Shown here: in pieces, positions 37,301-58,644 of the stretch
Layout of the letters: every line of letters starts with the position of its first letter
How positions within the stretch are numbered: position 1 is the first letter of the stretch
NCBI GenBank assembly: GCA_949361645.1
Contig: OX442433.1
Span: forward strand, 6,524,029 to 6,588,028
Length of the DNA: 64,000 nt
Origin: Spongilla lacustris
Lineage: Eukaryota > Porifera > Demospongiae > Spongillida > Spongillidae
Direction: 5' to 3'
Notes under the pieces: model-generated
Database searches by the model: none
What the model was told of the DNA's origin: nothing
The model's input: only the letters and a program-made list of their open reading frames with translations
Position numbers and translations under genes: made by a program

Positions 37301-40300
37301 GAGAGGACGTGCTAAAGCCAGATGAGCTATGGGATGAAATGTATGCTGCCGGTGAGTGATGAGAAATAGAACGTAAACCAAGGCCACCTACTACTCAGAC
37401 TGTGGCCAGGCCTGATCAGATGTATCAAATTCAATGCAACATGTTTTATAATTGTTATTATAATTATGACACATTATCAGAGCTACTGAAAACTTACAAA
37501 GTGCTTCACCTGATATAGGACTACAGACTCCTTACAAATCGATTTTCGAGTGATTTCTGTTCTTGCTGTGTATATACATAATATGGTCATTATTATGGCA
37601 TATTACACATTCGTATTGTGTTTTTTCTTATACCAGTTGTGCATGGATAGACTACTGTAAGTGTAACTGTTGTATACATTCTCTTATACATAGAAAGCTG
37701 TCCTCATCTCATGAGCACTGGTAACCAAACATTTGACTGGCCTCAGTCTTATGTTGGTACTGTTTATTCACCGTCTCCATGTATTCAACGTCTCTGTGGA
37801 GGCTCCTATCCTACAGGCGGGGTATGGGGACCCATTGAAATAATATGTATTCCACGCATTAATGGGAGTATTTCACGTCTTGTCAGCGAATTGGAAGATC
37901 TCCTTAATGATACCATCAATAACCCCGAGGTTTGTGCTCGCATGTCAAGCGATATTTACCAAATTACATTATTGCCTGTATTGCAACACACAGATTGCTA
38001 CTATCCTTTTGCAAAATATAGATGCATTGCTAGAAACTGATCCAGATGTGATGTATGAAGCACAAGTACCTACAAGGTAAGTGAAAGTTTATTGTACAGC
38101 TGATACACTATAGTACGAAACAATAAGTGCACTTACATGTAGGTACAAGATCTACAGAATGGCCATAGCATTACATGTAGACATCACTGATGAAAGGCTC
38201 AGCCTCAAATATAGTTCAAAGGTGGCTTGAGGATTTTGTCTATGAATGGATTGCATGAGGCCTTGATCTCAAACAAGAGAAACTGCTACATGGACCCTTA
38301 GAACAAATGCATGCTTATTAACTTCAACACACATAATACATTAATTAATCCTTTCTTCATAGGATCATCAATATTCTAAAATTCTACTCAAACAATGCCA
38401 TAATTAATGAAACTGCAGTGTTTGAAGGAAAATCATTTGCCATTCAACTGGAAAATGTCAACATATCAAACAGCTGTTTTACTGGAAAAGGTTTCTATGT
38501 CAACCTGGGTTCTGTTGATATGGCCAGAGAAGGCAACCAAACCATAGCTATTAGTTCAAATGATGCAGGGAACACAACAGCCTCTGCACAAGTTCTGCCG
38601 TCATATCCTAGTGTGTGTGGCAATGCTGGGCCATCCATATATAGGCTGTTCTTCTACACATTTCTTCAGGACACACTGTTTAGATCTCCTGAACAGGAAC
38701 AAAAAGGCTTCAGACTTGGGTCTATCATAGTCAGTGTTGGGGGTAGTGCCTTAAGCCTAGCCAGTCAGCTTCAGTTTTCATTTCAGCTTGCTAAGGTAAA
38801 TGAATTTAAAAAATGTGTGAAATGTTGGGTGAGCTGGTTGTTTATTATAGGAAGCTGCAAATGCATCTAAAATTGAAGCTGTACAGTGGACCAGTGGCCC
38901 CTATCAAGATGGCATGTGGACAACAGAGGGCTGCAATATAGTGCATGAAGAGAACAACATAATCACAACACAAACTAGATTAGGAGGTGGTAAGGTTGAC
39001 TCTAGCAGTACGAGTACACCTTACCAAGGTAACTTTGGACTGCTCTTGGTGAGTGAGTTCATTTTAATCTGGTGAAACTGAGTGCATTTGACAGTGATAA
39101 TGTGTGCACCCACACAGGATCTAAACCCTGGAAGTTTGAGCTGCCCTGCTGCAAACATACTAACATATATCGGGACTGTGGCCTCCCTCCTCTCATTACT
39201 GCTGTTCATTATAACCTATACATGTTCAAAGTGAGGCCTCATGCATGCACAGTTTGCTGCATCATTGTGCGCCCATACCTGAAGTCTAACTTTACTAGCA
39301 CCAATTTGTCTTTTTCTCTGCGTACATGATATACAGGCCTTTGCGTTCATCTGATCACGGCCAAGTTATGATCAACATGTCCTGTGCACTGCTGTGCCTG
39401 TATGTGGTCTTTGTGATGTCTGCCAATGCTACACCTGTTCCTGTATTATGTGGGACCAGCGCAGCCTTGGTCCACTACTTCATGTTGGTGTATTTCATGT
39501 GGACTGCAGTTGAAGCTGTATTTCTGTACATCAAGCTTGTGAGAATTTTGGGCAAAAAGATAAGACGGTTCACTTTAAAGGCAGGACTAGTGGCCTGGCG
39601 TAAGTACATGCATAACTTTTTGTTATGTGACAATATGCTATATGAATGAACTCCTCCTTCAGTTGTACCCTTTGGAGTTGTGATCATTTCAGCTGGAGCA
39701 GGTCACAGATATTATATTAATGGAAACTAGTAAGCTAACTAAAAAAAAACGATGCCTAGTCTGAAACTAGAATTTATACATGCATAATGTAATGGGAACT
39801 GACTATTCAGCAAAAAAAACAGAACTGTGGTAACTATTTATGCTTCTGTTTTCAGCTGTCGTGCTAATGGCTATCCTTTCTACCTTGGATTTATCTTGCC
39901 CTTCCTGGCCATCTACTTATTCAACTGGATTATGTTCATTGTCATAATTGTGTCCCTCGTCCGACATGCGAAAGTAGCGAAGAAGAGCTTCAAACAAAGC
40001 AACGTTACAATTGCTGCAGGATTGGCCCTGGTTTTGGGCCTTGGGTGGGGATTTGGACTTGCAGCAAGCAATAACAAAATAACTTACCTAGCGTGTGCAC
40101 TTCAAATCGTATTTAGCGTCTTCATAGGTTGCCAAGGTCTCCTCATCCTTCTCTTCCACGGAGTGCGAAACAAAGATGCCAAGATGGTTTGGCGATCGTG
40201 GCTTCATTTTGTAAAATCAGCAGGGCATGGAATTCAGACAATGAAGTCGTTTGATGTAAACACAGAGGACAATAGTAAATTTACCTCCACTCTACGTGAC

Positions 40301-40528
40301 GTTTTGCCAACAACAGCGCAAAGTGAGGCTACATATGAGCCTGAAAAATCACTCGCAACAGAGAACAACTTCAATGGAGTACCGCATGATGACCACATTC
40401 CTCACAGCACCTTTTTAGCTACAGCGGGGAAGAAGGAAGTAGTCTCGAAGGGTGATGCACTCTGTCTCGGAGAAATGAAAATGATTGAGAATGATTCGGC
40501 CAAAGAGAGCACAATTACTGCATGCTGA
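34306..40528 (+). CDS. Reeler-EGF-HRM adhesion G protein-coupled receptor, copy A (exon 1 not found)
   Basis: Exons 2-15: 34306-34436, 34645-34736, 34908-34984, 35035-35130, 35202-35576, 35634-36323, 37694-37929, 37994-38076, 38363-38795, 38851-39048, 39118-39230, 39337-39599, 39663-39729, 39856-40528. All phases match copy B. They encode the second half of a Reeler domain (FRGFLIQARSSVSGTPLG, VSLTWTAPT), a short Cys-rich repeat (CVTSCPPYYYGNY), an unrecognised domain of about 125 residues, six EGF repeats, an HRM-like motif, a GAIN-like region, a degenerate GPS, seven transmembrane helices and a polar tail. TM1 is ILTYIGTVASLL. TM2/TM3 contain VMINMSCALLCLY and ALVHYFMLVYFMWTAVEAVF. TM6 is AAGLALVLGLGWGFGL. 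TM7 ends FHGVRNKDA. Expected role: cell-surface adhesion and signalling receptor. An AATAAA at 40753 could be the polyadenylation signal. The signal-peptide exon is absent or in the upstream gap, so this copy may be a 5'-truncated paralogue. Confidence 0.85.
35634..36323 (+). repeat. six-unit EGF array in one exon (114-bp units), copy A
   Basis: The exon encodes DICQANPC...GGTC followed by near-identical 38-residue units of NYCTPTTCLNGGTCYDGYGT / CTCAPGFNGTSCS type. The last unit is shortened near its end relative to copy B (a few residues missing before the final Cys). The 114-bp periodicity is visible at nucleotide level, so unequal exchange within the exon is likely. Confidence 0.95.
36440..37240 (-). 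pseudogene. retroelement polyprotein C-terminal relic inside intron 7 of copy A
   Basis: Minus-strand coding-like sequence with PHAASWISVISSEGLGLHLE, VAIKWWLGL, DMLVPNWSVGKP, DLSVTSPL, RATELSKHEANDGKC and LYGRLNLNLV. I recognise this as the C-terminal, restriction-endonuclease-like end of a reverse-transcriptase polyprotein common in sponge and cnidarian genomes (recollection, not searched). Stops and frame changes show it is dead. The same relic is present in copy B, so it predates the duplication. Confidence 0.6.
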
Positions 40529-41510
40529 CTGCTTGTCATTCCATGAATTGAAGACTACACCAGCCTATTGATTAAGGCTGCTCTATATGTAGTAATAAGA
40601 CTAGATTAGTAAGAACCTGACTTAAAAGGTATATGGAGGGACTGAAGAATTTTTTTGAATAATAGTATAAAAGACTGAATCATTTTTAGGATACACTATG
40701 AGTAACCAGTAACACTGATACATTATATAGCACTGTAGTTTATGTGTTATCTAATAAATATGATGTTTGGACTGCCACAAAGAGCACAAATAATACTGAA
40801 TCTGATTTGATTATGAACCGGTAGAACAATATGTATACATTTATGATCAGCTTCCCATACTTAATTTTGCATTGAAGTGATTGAAATTCGTAGTCCATCA
40901 CATTACAAGTTTATGGTACACAAGAGGGCTCACTCATGCAGGACAGTTTCGCATGCCCCCAAAAGGCATCCATTTGTAGTAAGGATAACAGGTGAAGTCT
41001 TATGGAGCAGCCACCTTTGAACAACATTCAAGGCTAAACCTTTCATTGATGAGAACTAATGCTAAGGTAATCATTTTGGATGTCAACGAGCACCAAATGG
41101 CCATCAAGTGGTGGCTGGGCCTAGAAACCTCACCTGGCTCACCTCTTGCGCATTGGGACCATAACACCCTTTGGATCCCCTGGACATGCATGATATGCAT
41201 TAATAAAAAAACAAGAAGGTGATGTGTATCCAGGCATAACAAGCTGGAGGATGTATAGCTTCAAACCTGGCATTGTACCTGCAGCAGTGCCAAGGCAGGA
41301 GCTGGCAGTAGACTTGGACTGATAGAGCTAGGCCACGGCCGTATATACATGCCGCCTGCCGGAACGGAGGCACTGACCGACCCTGGCTGATTGAATGCAT
41401 TTGCATTTGTTACAAAAATGCTCCGCAGGATGTTGTTTCTTTTCTTGCAAGCGATATTTATACATGCAGCGCAATTAGTAATATACAGGGCAAGCTTTAT
41501 AGTTATCGAT
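40529..41510. other. intergenic stretch between GPCR copies, includes 3' flank and a relic
   Basis: Up to about 41319 it matches the 3' flank of copy B. Around 41040-41170 a plus-strand relic (NEHQMAIKWWLGLET) belongs to the same retroelement family as the intronic relics. 41320-41510 is the only candidate promoter/5' leader of copy B. Confidence 0.6.
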
Positions 41511-51063
<9,553 letters not shown>

Positions 51064-52257
51064 TGAAGGCTGCTCTATATGTAGTAACAAGACTAGATTA
51101 GTAAGAACCTGACTTTAAAAGTATACGTAGGGACTGCAGAATTTTTTTGAATAATAGCATAAAAGACTGAATCATCTTTAGGATACAATATGAGTAGCCA
51201 ATAACACTGATACATTATATGCCATGTATGTGTTATCTAATAATTATGATGTTTGGACTGCCACAAAGAGCATAAATAATACTGAATCTCATTTGATTAT
51301 GAACCAGTAGAACAATAGGTATACATTTATGATCAGCTTCCCATACTTAATTTTGCATTCACTCAGGACAGTTTCACATGCCCCACACAGGCATGCATTT
51401 GTAGTAAGGATAACAGGTGAAGTCTTATGGAGCAGCCACCTTTGAACACCATTCAAGGCTGAACCTTTCATTGATGAGAACTAATGCTAGGGCAATCATT
51501 TTGGATGTCAACGAGCACCAAATGGCCATCAAGTGGTGGCTAGGCCTAGAAACTGGACATGACATGCATGCATTAATAAAAAACAAGAAGGTGATGTGTA
51601 TCCAGGCAGAACAAGCTGGAGGATGTATTGCTTCAAACCTGGCATTGTACCTGCATTAGTGCCAAGGCAGGAGCTGGCAGTGGACTTGGATTTGAGCTCC
51701 AGCACACATGCCCTGCTGACATCCTAGCTTCTAATTGGCTCTGTGGCAAGCCTGCTGCCTTTGACCTTATTGTGACTTCCCCACTCTTTGGGGAGAGATA
51801 CGCATAAAGTTAGCAAGCAAACCCGCATAATTATGCGGCTTACCACTGTACTTCGCTATGGCTACGAATACAGCACAAGCGTAGAGAATGTTGAAGGACA
51901 CTGGAAGTAATGATTGAGAAATCTGGAAGAAATGATTTAACGCAGCATGCATTGTTTATAGAGGCCGGGTTCAAGTGCACATGTAATACATAGGGGTAGC
52001 GGATCAGTAAGGGTTATCCCCAATTTGTAACTCACATCCCTCAGCCTCACATTCCGCAAAAACCTTTAATGGGGGCTTTTTACGGTGATTCCCTGCGATT
52101 TGGAGTGCCATCTACCGGATGTATGTAACGATTACATGAGCTGACTAAGCCTACGCCCCTTAAAAAACAAAGCTATACTACTTTATGCTACGAAGTGGTG
52201 CAACCAACTCTAGTGATACATGTATAAGGCACTATTCTCTATCACTACAGCCTTGCC
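51064..52257. other. intergenic stretch with retroelement relic
   Basis: Contains the 3' flank of copy B and, at about 51485-51800, a plus-strand relic with NEHQMAIKWWLGLET and CPADILASNWLCGKPAAFDL, again the same retroelement C-terminal region. The rest shows no gene. Confidence 0.55.
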
Positions 52258-52467
52258 ATCAGCTTTACATATGTAAAAAGTATCACCACAAGATGGCTGA
52301 CTCATTTCCACCAGGAAGGGTGTGGTCAAAACCAGTGGTACCTTGAAGTAGGGTAAGCACACCTGTGTACTGCTGGTGTATATAGCCTCACATGGCTATG
52401 CATGTTGTCCATCACTACAGCCATGCCCTCACCTTACATATTAATAACCACCACAAGATGGCTGATG
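52258..52467. mobile_element. foldback (palindromic) element, left arm
   Basis: The arm including caccacaagatggctga, ccatcactacagccatgccc and catatagcctcacatggc-type segments is repeated in inverse order at 58899-59085. The LTR retrotransposon sits between the two arms, so it inserted into this older foldback element. Confidence 0.75.
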
Positions 52468-52472
52468 GTCAG

Positions 52473-52721
52473 TGTAATAACTCAACACACACACAGTTAT
52501 ACAAGTACAGCATATACAACACCATACGCGGAATGGCTAAGTCCAGAAGAGTGGGAGTGACGGGTAGAGCCTCAATAGTCCAGCTATCTAACTCCGGGTT
52601 GCCAACTGACTCGTACTTACAATTCCAGCGCTTAAAAGAGTCTGCCTCACGTGCCTGTTAGTCTAGAAGGTTCTATTGCAGTCCCATAGTCTGCTGTTAA
52701 TAATCAATTACAATTACTACA
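52473..52721 (-). repeat. 3' LTR of the gypsy element
   Basis: 249 bp, starting tgtaataactcaacacacac on the plus strand. Contains a CA-rich edge. Nearly identical to 58645-58893. Confidence 0.95.
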
Positions 52722-52730
52722 CTTCTCCCC

Positions 52731-55123
52731 TCATAAGCCATAACGCTCCGGGGGTCGGTGAGGACGATTAGAGCGTCTGGGCAGAAGAGGGACAGCTTCA
52801 AGGTCGGCCACTGGAGGAGCCTCTTCTTCTAAAGGGTCAGGATCCGGCTCGACTTCCGCGATGGGAGGGGCTGGTGCCTGCGGTAACTCAGCTTGTCTGT
52901 CTGCCATTGTGACAATGGTTGGCAGAGGGTCCAATTCTGGCTGCTGAAATGTTCCAGAGTCCCTCTTACCCCCGGTAATCCGCTCCTTGACATGGTCAAC
53001 ATGATAACGGCTTTTTGTGCCATCATCCAACGTTACAACCAGTGTCAATGGACCCCGTACAGCAGTAACTTTTCCTGGTATCCATTTTGGCATCCCTCTG
53101 TGGTTTAGGACATACACTTCTTCACCCACCTGAAATGAGCGTTGTCTTGTGTGCACGTCATGATTCTCCTTCTGTCTTTCTTGATTTTTAGTCACGTGAT
53201 GTTCCACAGATGGGAAAATGAAATCCAAGTGCGAGCACGGTTTCCTCCCCAACAACAGCTCAGCAGGTGATCTTCCTGTGGTAGAATGGGGTGTTAACCT
53301 GTACTGGAAAAGGAACCGAGATAAGCATGTGTCAATATCCCCTGATGTCTTCCTTAAGGCATTTTTCACAGTTTGTACTGCTCGTTCAGCCAATCCATTA
53401 GTGGCTGGGTGGTAGGGAGCACTTCTAATGTGTCTGAATCCATTACGTTGAACAAAGGTTTGGAACTCCGTACTGGTGAAGGCCGTGCCGTTGTCAGACA
53501 CCAACACCTCTGGGAGACCATGACATGAGAATACTTGTCTGAGCACTCATATGGCCTGCTGGGAAGATGTGGAGGAAACAACAGCAGCCTCCAACCATTT
53601 GGAGTGAGCATCCACCATGACAAAAATGATTTTACCCAGAAAAGGGCCACAAAAGTCCACATGAATGCGAGACCAGGGTTTTGTAGGCCACTCCCAAGGA
53701 TGCAGTGGGGACTTAGGTGGGGACCTACTATTTACTTGGCAAGCCTCACATGATTTCACTTTTGCTTCGAGTTCAGCGTCAAGTCCTGGCCACCACACCA
53801 CACTCCTGGCCAGAGATTTCATTCGAGATACCCCTGGATGGCCATCGTGTAGAATCTTGATTATTGGTACCCTTCCAGGTGGAGGTACCACTACACGACT
53901 TCCCCAAAGGATACAACCATCTTCCACACTAAGTTCACTTTTCCTGCATTCGTAAGGCTTGAATTGTTCGTTTGACTGTGTTCTCCAGCCATGAAGCACC
54001 ATTCTCCTGACCACCGAGAGCACCGGGTCTTTGTCTGTCCACCGTCAAATAGATGTAGCTGTAACCACCGAGCTCATGTCAGAAAAGGCCTGCAGCATGA
54101 GTATTGTATCCCCAGGTGTAGGGACCTCTTCAGGGGCCTCCGCTAAAGGCAATCTACTTAGCCCATCAGCATTGCCTTGATTCTTGCCTGGTCTGAACAC
54201 CATCTGGTAGTTATACGCACTCAGAGTTAGTGCCCATCTTTGTATCCTGGAAGAGGCCATCGTTGGCACTGGTTTTGTCTCACCGAAGAGAAACTGGAGT
54301 GGTTTGTGATCTGAGTACACAACAAACTGTCTACCAAAGAGGAACTGGTGAAACTTCTTAACACCCCATACTACAGCCAAACCTTCCTTTTCTATTTGTG
54401 AATAGTTCTTCTCTGCAGGTGCCAAAGACCGTGATGCATACGCTATTGGTCTGTCTGACCCATCTTCCTGCAAATGTGATAACACTACTCCGATTCCATA
54501 AGGAGAGGCATCACATGAGAGGGCAATTTTCTTTGAGGGATCAAAGTGGACCAGCAAAACATCTGAGGTGAGCTGGGACTTAGCCTTCTGGAATGCAGCT
54601 GCCTGATCTGCTCCCCAACTCCACGGTTGGTGTTTGGTGAGCAGCTTGTACAGTGGTGCCAGTGTGTCTGCAAGACAAGGCAAAAATTTTGCGTAATAGT
54701 TCACCAACCCCAAAAAAGACTTCAGCTGTGAGATATCTTCCGGCACTGGTGCATCCACTATAGCTCTGCGCTTTTCCTTAGTAGGGCTGATTCCCTCTCC
54801 TGAGATATGGTAACCAAGGTACTCCACGCTAGGCAGCATAAATTTGCACTTTGTTCTCTTCAATTTGATGCCACACTCTCCTAATCTTGACATCACCTTC
54901 TCCAAAGTCACCAAGTGCTCCTTTTCAGTTGAATCTGCAACTAAAATATCGTCAATGTACACATGTACATGTGGAATACCCTGCAATACTCTCTCCATGG
55001 TTCGTTGGAAGATGGCAGGAGCCGACGCAACTCCAAACGGCATACGATTGTATCTGAAAAGACCCTTATGAGTGGTGATGGTGACATACTCCTTTGATTT
55101 TTCATCCAGTGGCAGCTGTAGGT
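52731..55123 (-). pseudogene. pol 3' part: RT C-terminal half, RNase H, integrase
   Basis: Reads in one frame with two in-frame stops (near 54045 and near 53547). RT shows the catalytic YIDDILV box and MPFGVASAPAIFQ. RNase H shows ALSCDASPYGIG and YSDHKPL. Integrase shows an HHCC-type zinc region (HDGHPG ... CEACQ), HVDFCGPF for the first catalytic Asp, VLVSDNGTAF for the second and LAERAVQTVKNALR around the Glu, then a C-terminal region with FQVGEEVYVLNHRG. The element would normally need one polyprotein here; the stops make this copy inactive. Confidence 0.9.
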
Positions 55124-57049
55124 CACGGTTGTTCGGAGTTGGAAACTAGGTTGCGTATTAAGAACATACGGTACGGGCTCTTAACACAACGTTTAATGAG
55201 CTCATTATCGCAGTCGTTTTATCGTACCTTTTCAGTGGTCTATTTTTTACTGTATTAACACCAAATATATTTTCCACATCTTCTAACATTCCTCTTCTAA
55301 AATATGTCTGCATGTGTTGATCTCATGTCGTCTAATGTGTCAGTAAACAAGGAAGTCATGACATTATGTGCGCGTGTATTGGAATATGACCTTCAGTTGT
55401 GGCTGTTGTACGGGTAGCTCCCGCAAGAACTCAAGGTAAGTCTGGCGTTTTCGTAAAGAGAAAAGATGGGGGCACAAGGCTATGTATACCAAAAGACGAG
55501 AACGATAATTTTTCTCTTGCTGTCATATTTGCATTTTCATGAATAAATGACACGCTTGCGACTCAATATGTAGGGCAAATGGATTACCGCATCAAGCAAC
55601 TTGGTAGAATGTGTAGGAAATGAGTGGTTGACCATCATGGAAGGGTACACTGTATATCAGTGTAAGGAGGTGGCAGAACACCTTACAGCTCAGTATCAGT
55701 CAACATAAACGATGATGTACTACAACTCTCAAAAATGAAGGGTGTTCCAAAAAAAAAAACAAAAAAAAAAAACAAGTCACCTCTGGCTAGCTCACTGAGC
55801 TCAGGAGTGTAAGGTACAAGTAACATTATTAAAGTTGTACAATTGAATAAAATGGCATATACTATTCACCTCATAACAAGTATCAAAGGCAGACGAAAAC
55901 ATCATCACGCCCATGCATCAATCGCAGGAGTACTTATCAGACACATACATGTACATCAACTGTACACTGTCCTGATTGTTCTAGGCCCCCACTGGCATCC
56001 TCTGTGTTTGGAAGTCCTCTCACAGCCAGTAGTCCATGCAATGCACTTGTTTGTGCTAAGTGCATCATCATGTGGCTGACAACGTCAGCCAGTACATGGT
56101 GTCAGTGCTGCCAGCCTGCCGCTTAGAAAAGCCCATGTCTCCCTCAGAAGTGAAATGTGCTCCAGAATTAATATTGCTGCTTCTGAGTGATGTGATGGCT
56201 CACTGCGTAGCCAGTACATTTGAAGTTGATTCTCCTAACCAGAAGTGAAATGCATATGGCAGTTGATGTAGCAGTCCTCCTAGCTGATGAGTGCCTCTTG
56301 CAAGTCTCTACCTGTGGAACAGTTAGGTTTGTCAACTATTCTTTTTTTTTAGTTAATAGTATTTTCCAACATGAGGTAACTACAGGATTTGGCCTACTTG
56401 GGGAGCATGCAAAGTTCAGCGGGTTCACCCAGTACCATACCATACCAGTACCACACCATGCATGAATGTCAAGCTCTAACGACTTGTGTCCATATAGTAA
56501 AGCACCACTTTCTAACACTTTTAGTACAACATCACTTCAGTTGTACCACAACCCAAAAAGATAAAACCACAGTTGTACCACAACCCAAAAAGATAAAACC
56601 ATAACAACTCGAGCGCTCGAAAACCGCTAAAAAAAATGGCTAGTTTTGTTCGTGTATAACTTCGCAAAAATTATCGTTCTCGATTAGCCTACACAAAAAA
56701 ACGGTACACACATGCCTTAGCTGTACCTTCCACGTTGGTTTTTCGGTGTTTCTTGCTGGAGGTCGTGGGAAATCCATTCTTTCTGAGGGGTGTTCTTTTA
56801 AGGTAGGCCGTTGTCGAAGGCCACAGTTCTTCGTGGGAGTGCGGCCCGAGCACGGGATTAGCACCATACAAAGTGCACAGGTCACAGTACTACACCGTGC
56901 AATAAACTTGTCAATAGGACATGTGTTTTGCTGTACATTCCAAAGGTCATTTCGTTGTCGGGGTGGTTGCTAAGGGGTGACGCAAGTACGTTTCAATATT
57001 ACTTTTCTAAACCTAGTTTCCAATGTTTCAATGGAATTGAACAACCGTG
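55124..57049. mobile_element. 1.9-kb inverted-repeat DNA element inserted in the gypsy RT
   Basis: Perfect short inverted termini CACGGTTGTTC / GAACAACCGTG, with a second inverted block GGAAACTAGGTT just inside. AGGT flanks both ends (55120-55123 and 57050-57053), a 4-bp target duplication. Removing the element and one AGGT copy would leave the gypsy RT codons uninterrupted, so the target was coding. No transposase frame recognised; likely non-autonomous. Superfamily undecided (4-bp duplications occur in Chapaev, Sola and others). Confidence 0.85.
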
Positions 57050-57480
57050 AGGTAGGCATGAGACAAGTCCAGTTTTGAGAAAACTTTTCCTCCTGTCAGT
57101 GAAGCAAGCAGATCATTGATTCTGGGAAGGGGATACGATTCAACATTAGCCACACTATTCACAGTTACTTTATAGTCTCCACACAACCGCAAACTACCAT
57201 CAGATTTTAGCACTGGTACCACTGGCGCCGCCCATTCAGAAAATTTCACAGGTTCTATAATACCATCCCGCTGTAGCCTTTCCAATTCTTCTTCAATTCT
57301 TCCTTTTAAGGCAAATGGGACTGGCCGTGGTCTGAAAAAGCGTGGCCTTGCCAACTCATCGACGTGTATTTTCACTTCAACCCCCTTCACTCGACCCAGT
57401 TCTTCTTTGAAAAGATCTGCATAACGATCAAGCAATTTTTCCACACCCTTGTCGATCCCTGGGTTTCCTGCATAAAAAAC
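57028..57480 (-). pseudogene. pol 5' part: N-terminal reverse transcriptase
   Basis: Minus-strand frame with YADLFKEELGRVKG, WAAPVVPVLKSDGSLRLCGD and FSKLDLSHAY, the classical N-terminal RT blocks including the first catalytic Asp. It breaks at the insertion boundary 57050. Upstream, the junction with the protease frame near 57505-57515 is shifted by one base relative to the expected conserved G-R/x-D-W-L motif. Confidence 0.9.
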
Positions 57481-57503
57481 AGACAGGTTAGGCTTCAGTT
57501 TAC

Positions 57504-58619
57504 TTAACCAATCACGCCCATCAAAGATGGACCATCTCCTTCTACTACCAGCAAATCCAATGAAAGCGTTTCATTATCATACTGCACTGAAAGTGAAATT
57601 TTGCCCTTGATGTTAATCTTCTCTCCAGTGTAAGTACGCAGGTTAACATCTGTTCTTTGTAGTAAGGGACGCTTTTGTTTAGACCACTGTCTTCTGTAGG
57701 TGCACTCGCTGATGATAGCTCCCGTGTCTACCTCCATTGACAACTGAACGCCATCAGCAACTACATCTATGGTGAGTGGGGCTCTGAAGCCTTCTTTAGA
57801 CAGGGTGAACAGTGTGTATGTCTCTTCCCCCTCTACAGGTGGTAGATTGACCTGCTGTACTGCTGCTGAGCCTCTGGTAGACCCTCTCCCCCTGCCCTTG
57901 GCGCCCGACACCTTGGGACTGCGACAAACACGAGACAAATGGCCTTGTTTGCCACAATTATAGCACACAATGGACGTATCTAATAGACAATCCTTTCCGT
58001 TGTGCTTACCCCCGCAGCGGTAACATGTGTTTCGTGACCTTGCCTGTACCTCCGAAGTCTTCTGTACCGCGTTGACAGCCACGGTAACAGAGCGCTGGAT
58101 CTCTGTGGCATTTTTCTCCGCCGATTCAGCTGACTGCACCAACTCGAAGGCTTTCTTGAACGTGAGCCCGGACTCGGCCAAAAGCCTGCGCTGTACACTC
58201 GAATTACGGACACCACACACGATGCGGTCGCGCAGCATGTCGTCGAGTGTGGCCTTGAAGTCACAATGCTCGGAGAGTCTCCTTAACTCCGCTACGAACT
58301 GTGACACTGTCTCTCCTTCTTTCTGCGTCCTCGAATTAAAATTGTAGCGCTGTACAGTTACAGACGGGGGAGGACAATAATGGTCACGCACAAGTTTAAC
58401 TAACTCGGAGAAGGATTTATCTGCCGGTTTCTCTGGTGCCACAAGGTTGCGTATGACCTGGTAGACGGCGCTCCCACATGAGCTGAGGAGAACTGCTCGT
58501 TTCTTGTCCGCGTTATCGATACCATTGACTCCAACAAATTGCTCTAGCCGTTCGCAGTAGCAAGTCCAGTCTTCGGAATCTGGGTCGAAAGGTCCAAGAG
58601 TGCCCAAAAAGGTGGCCAT
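57504..58619 (-). CDS. gypsy gag-protease frame
   Basis: 371 codons. N-terminal capsid-like region with WTCYCERLEQFV and QRYNFNSRTQKEGETVSQFV, then two CCHC zinc knuckles (CYRCGGKHNGKDC and CYNCGKQGHLSRVC), a basic Gly/Arg linker and an aspartic protease with MEVDTGA as the active-site triad. It opens 26 bases downstream of the LTR edge. The frame ends early at a one-base break just before the RT segment, so the gag-pol junction here is mutated. The start is the first ATG after the primer-binding site. Confidence 0.9.
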   Translation of the reverse strand: MATFLGTLGPFDPDSEDWTCYCERLEQFVGVNGIDNADKKRAVLLSSCGSAVYQVIRNLVAPEKPADKSFSELVKLVRDHYCPPPSVTVQRYNFNSRTQKEGETVSQFVAELRRLSEHCDFKATLDDMLRDRIVCGVRNSSVQRRLLAESGLTFKKAFELVQSAESAEKNATEIQRSVTVAVNAVQKTSEVQARSRNTCYRCGGKHNGKDCLLDTSIVCYNCGKQGHLSRVCRSPKVSGAKGRGRGSTRGSAAVQQVNLPPVEGEETYTLFTLSKEGFRAPLTIDVVADGVQLSMEVDTGAIISECTYRRQWSKQKRPLLQRTDVNLRTYTGEKINIKGKISLSVQYDNETLSLDLLVVEGDGPSLMGVIG

Positions 58620-58644
58620 TCTGCAGTTTTACCCTCGTCGCCAA

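Larger units (their letters stand above)
33329..41319. repeat. segmental tandem duplication, unit A
   Basis: Begins at gggcctat in intron 1 and ends near gctggcagtagacttgga. It matches unit B (41903-51690) along exons, introns and 3' flank, interrupted by small indels and large insertions in B. Exons show only a few changes per 100 bp, so the duplication is recent. Confidence 0.9.

Noticed and set aside
37930..38040. Continuation of the GPCR frame past 37929 to a stop at 38038
   Set aside because: The 65-bp segment has GT...AG ends in both copies and removing it restores the GAIN-like sequence; the stop is intronic read-through.
52392..52661. Plus-strand frame in the LTR (repeated at 58600-58833)
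   Set aside because: Chance frame inside the LTR and foldback arm; present identically in both LTRs without a start context or domain.
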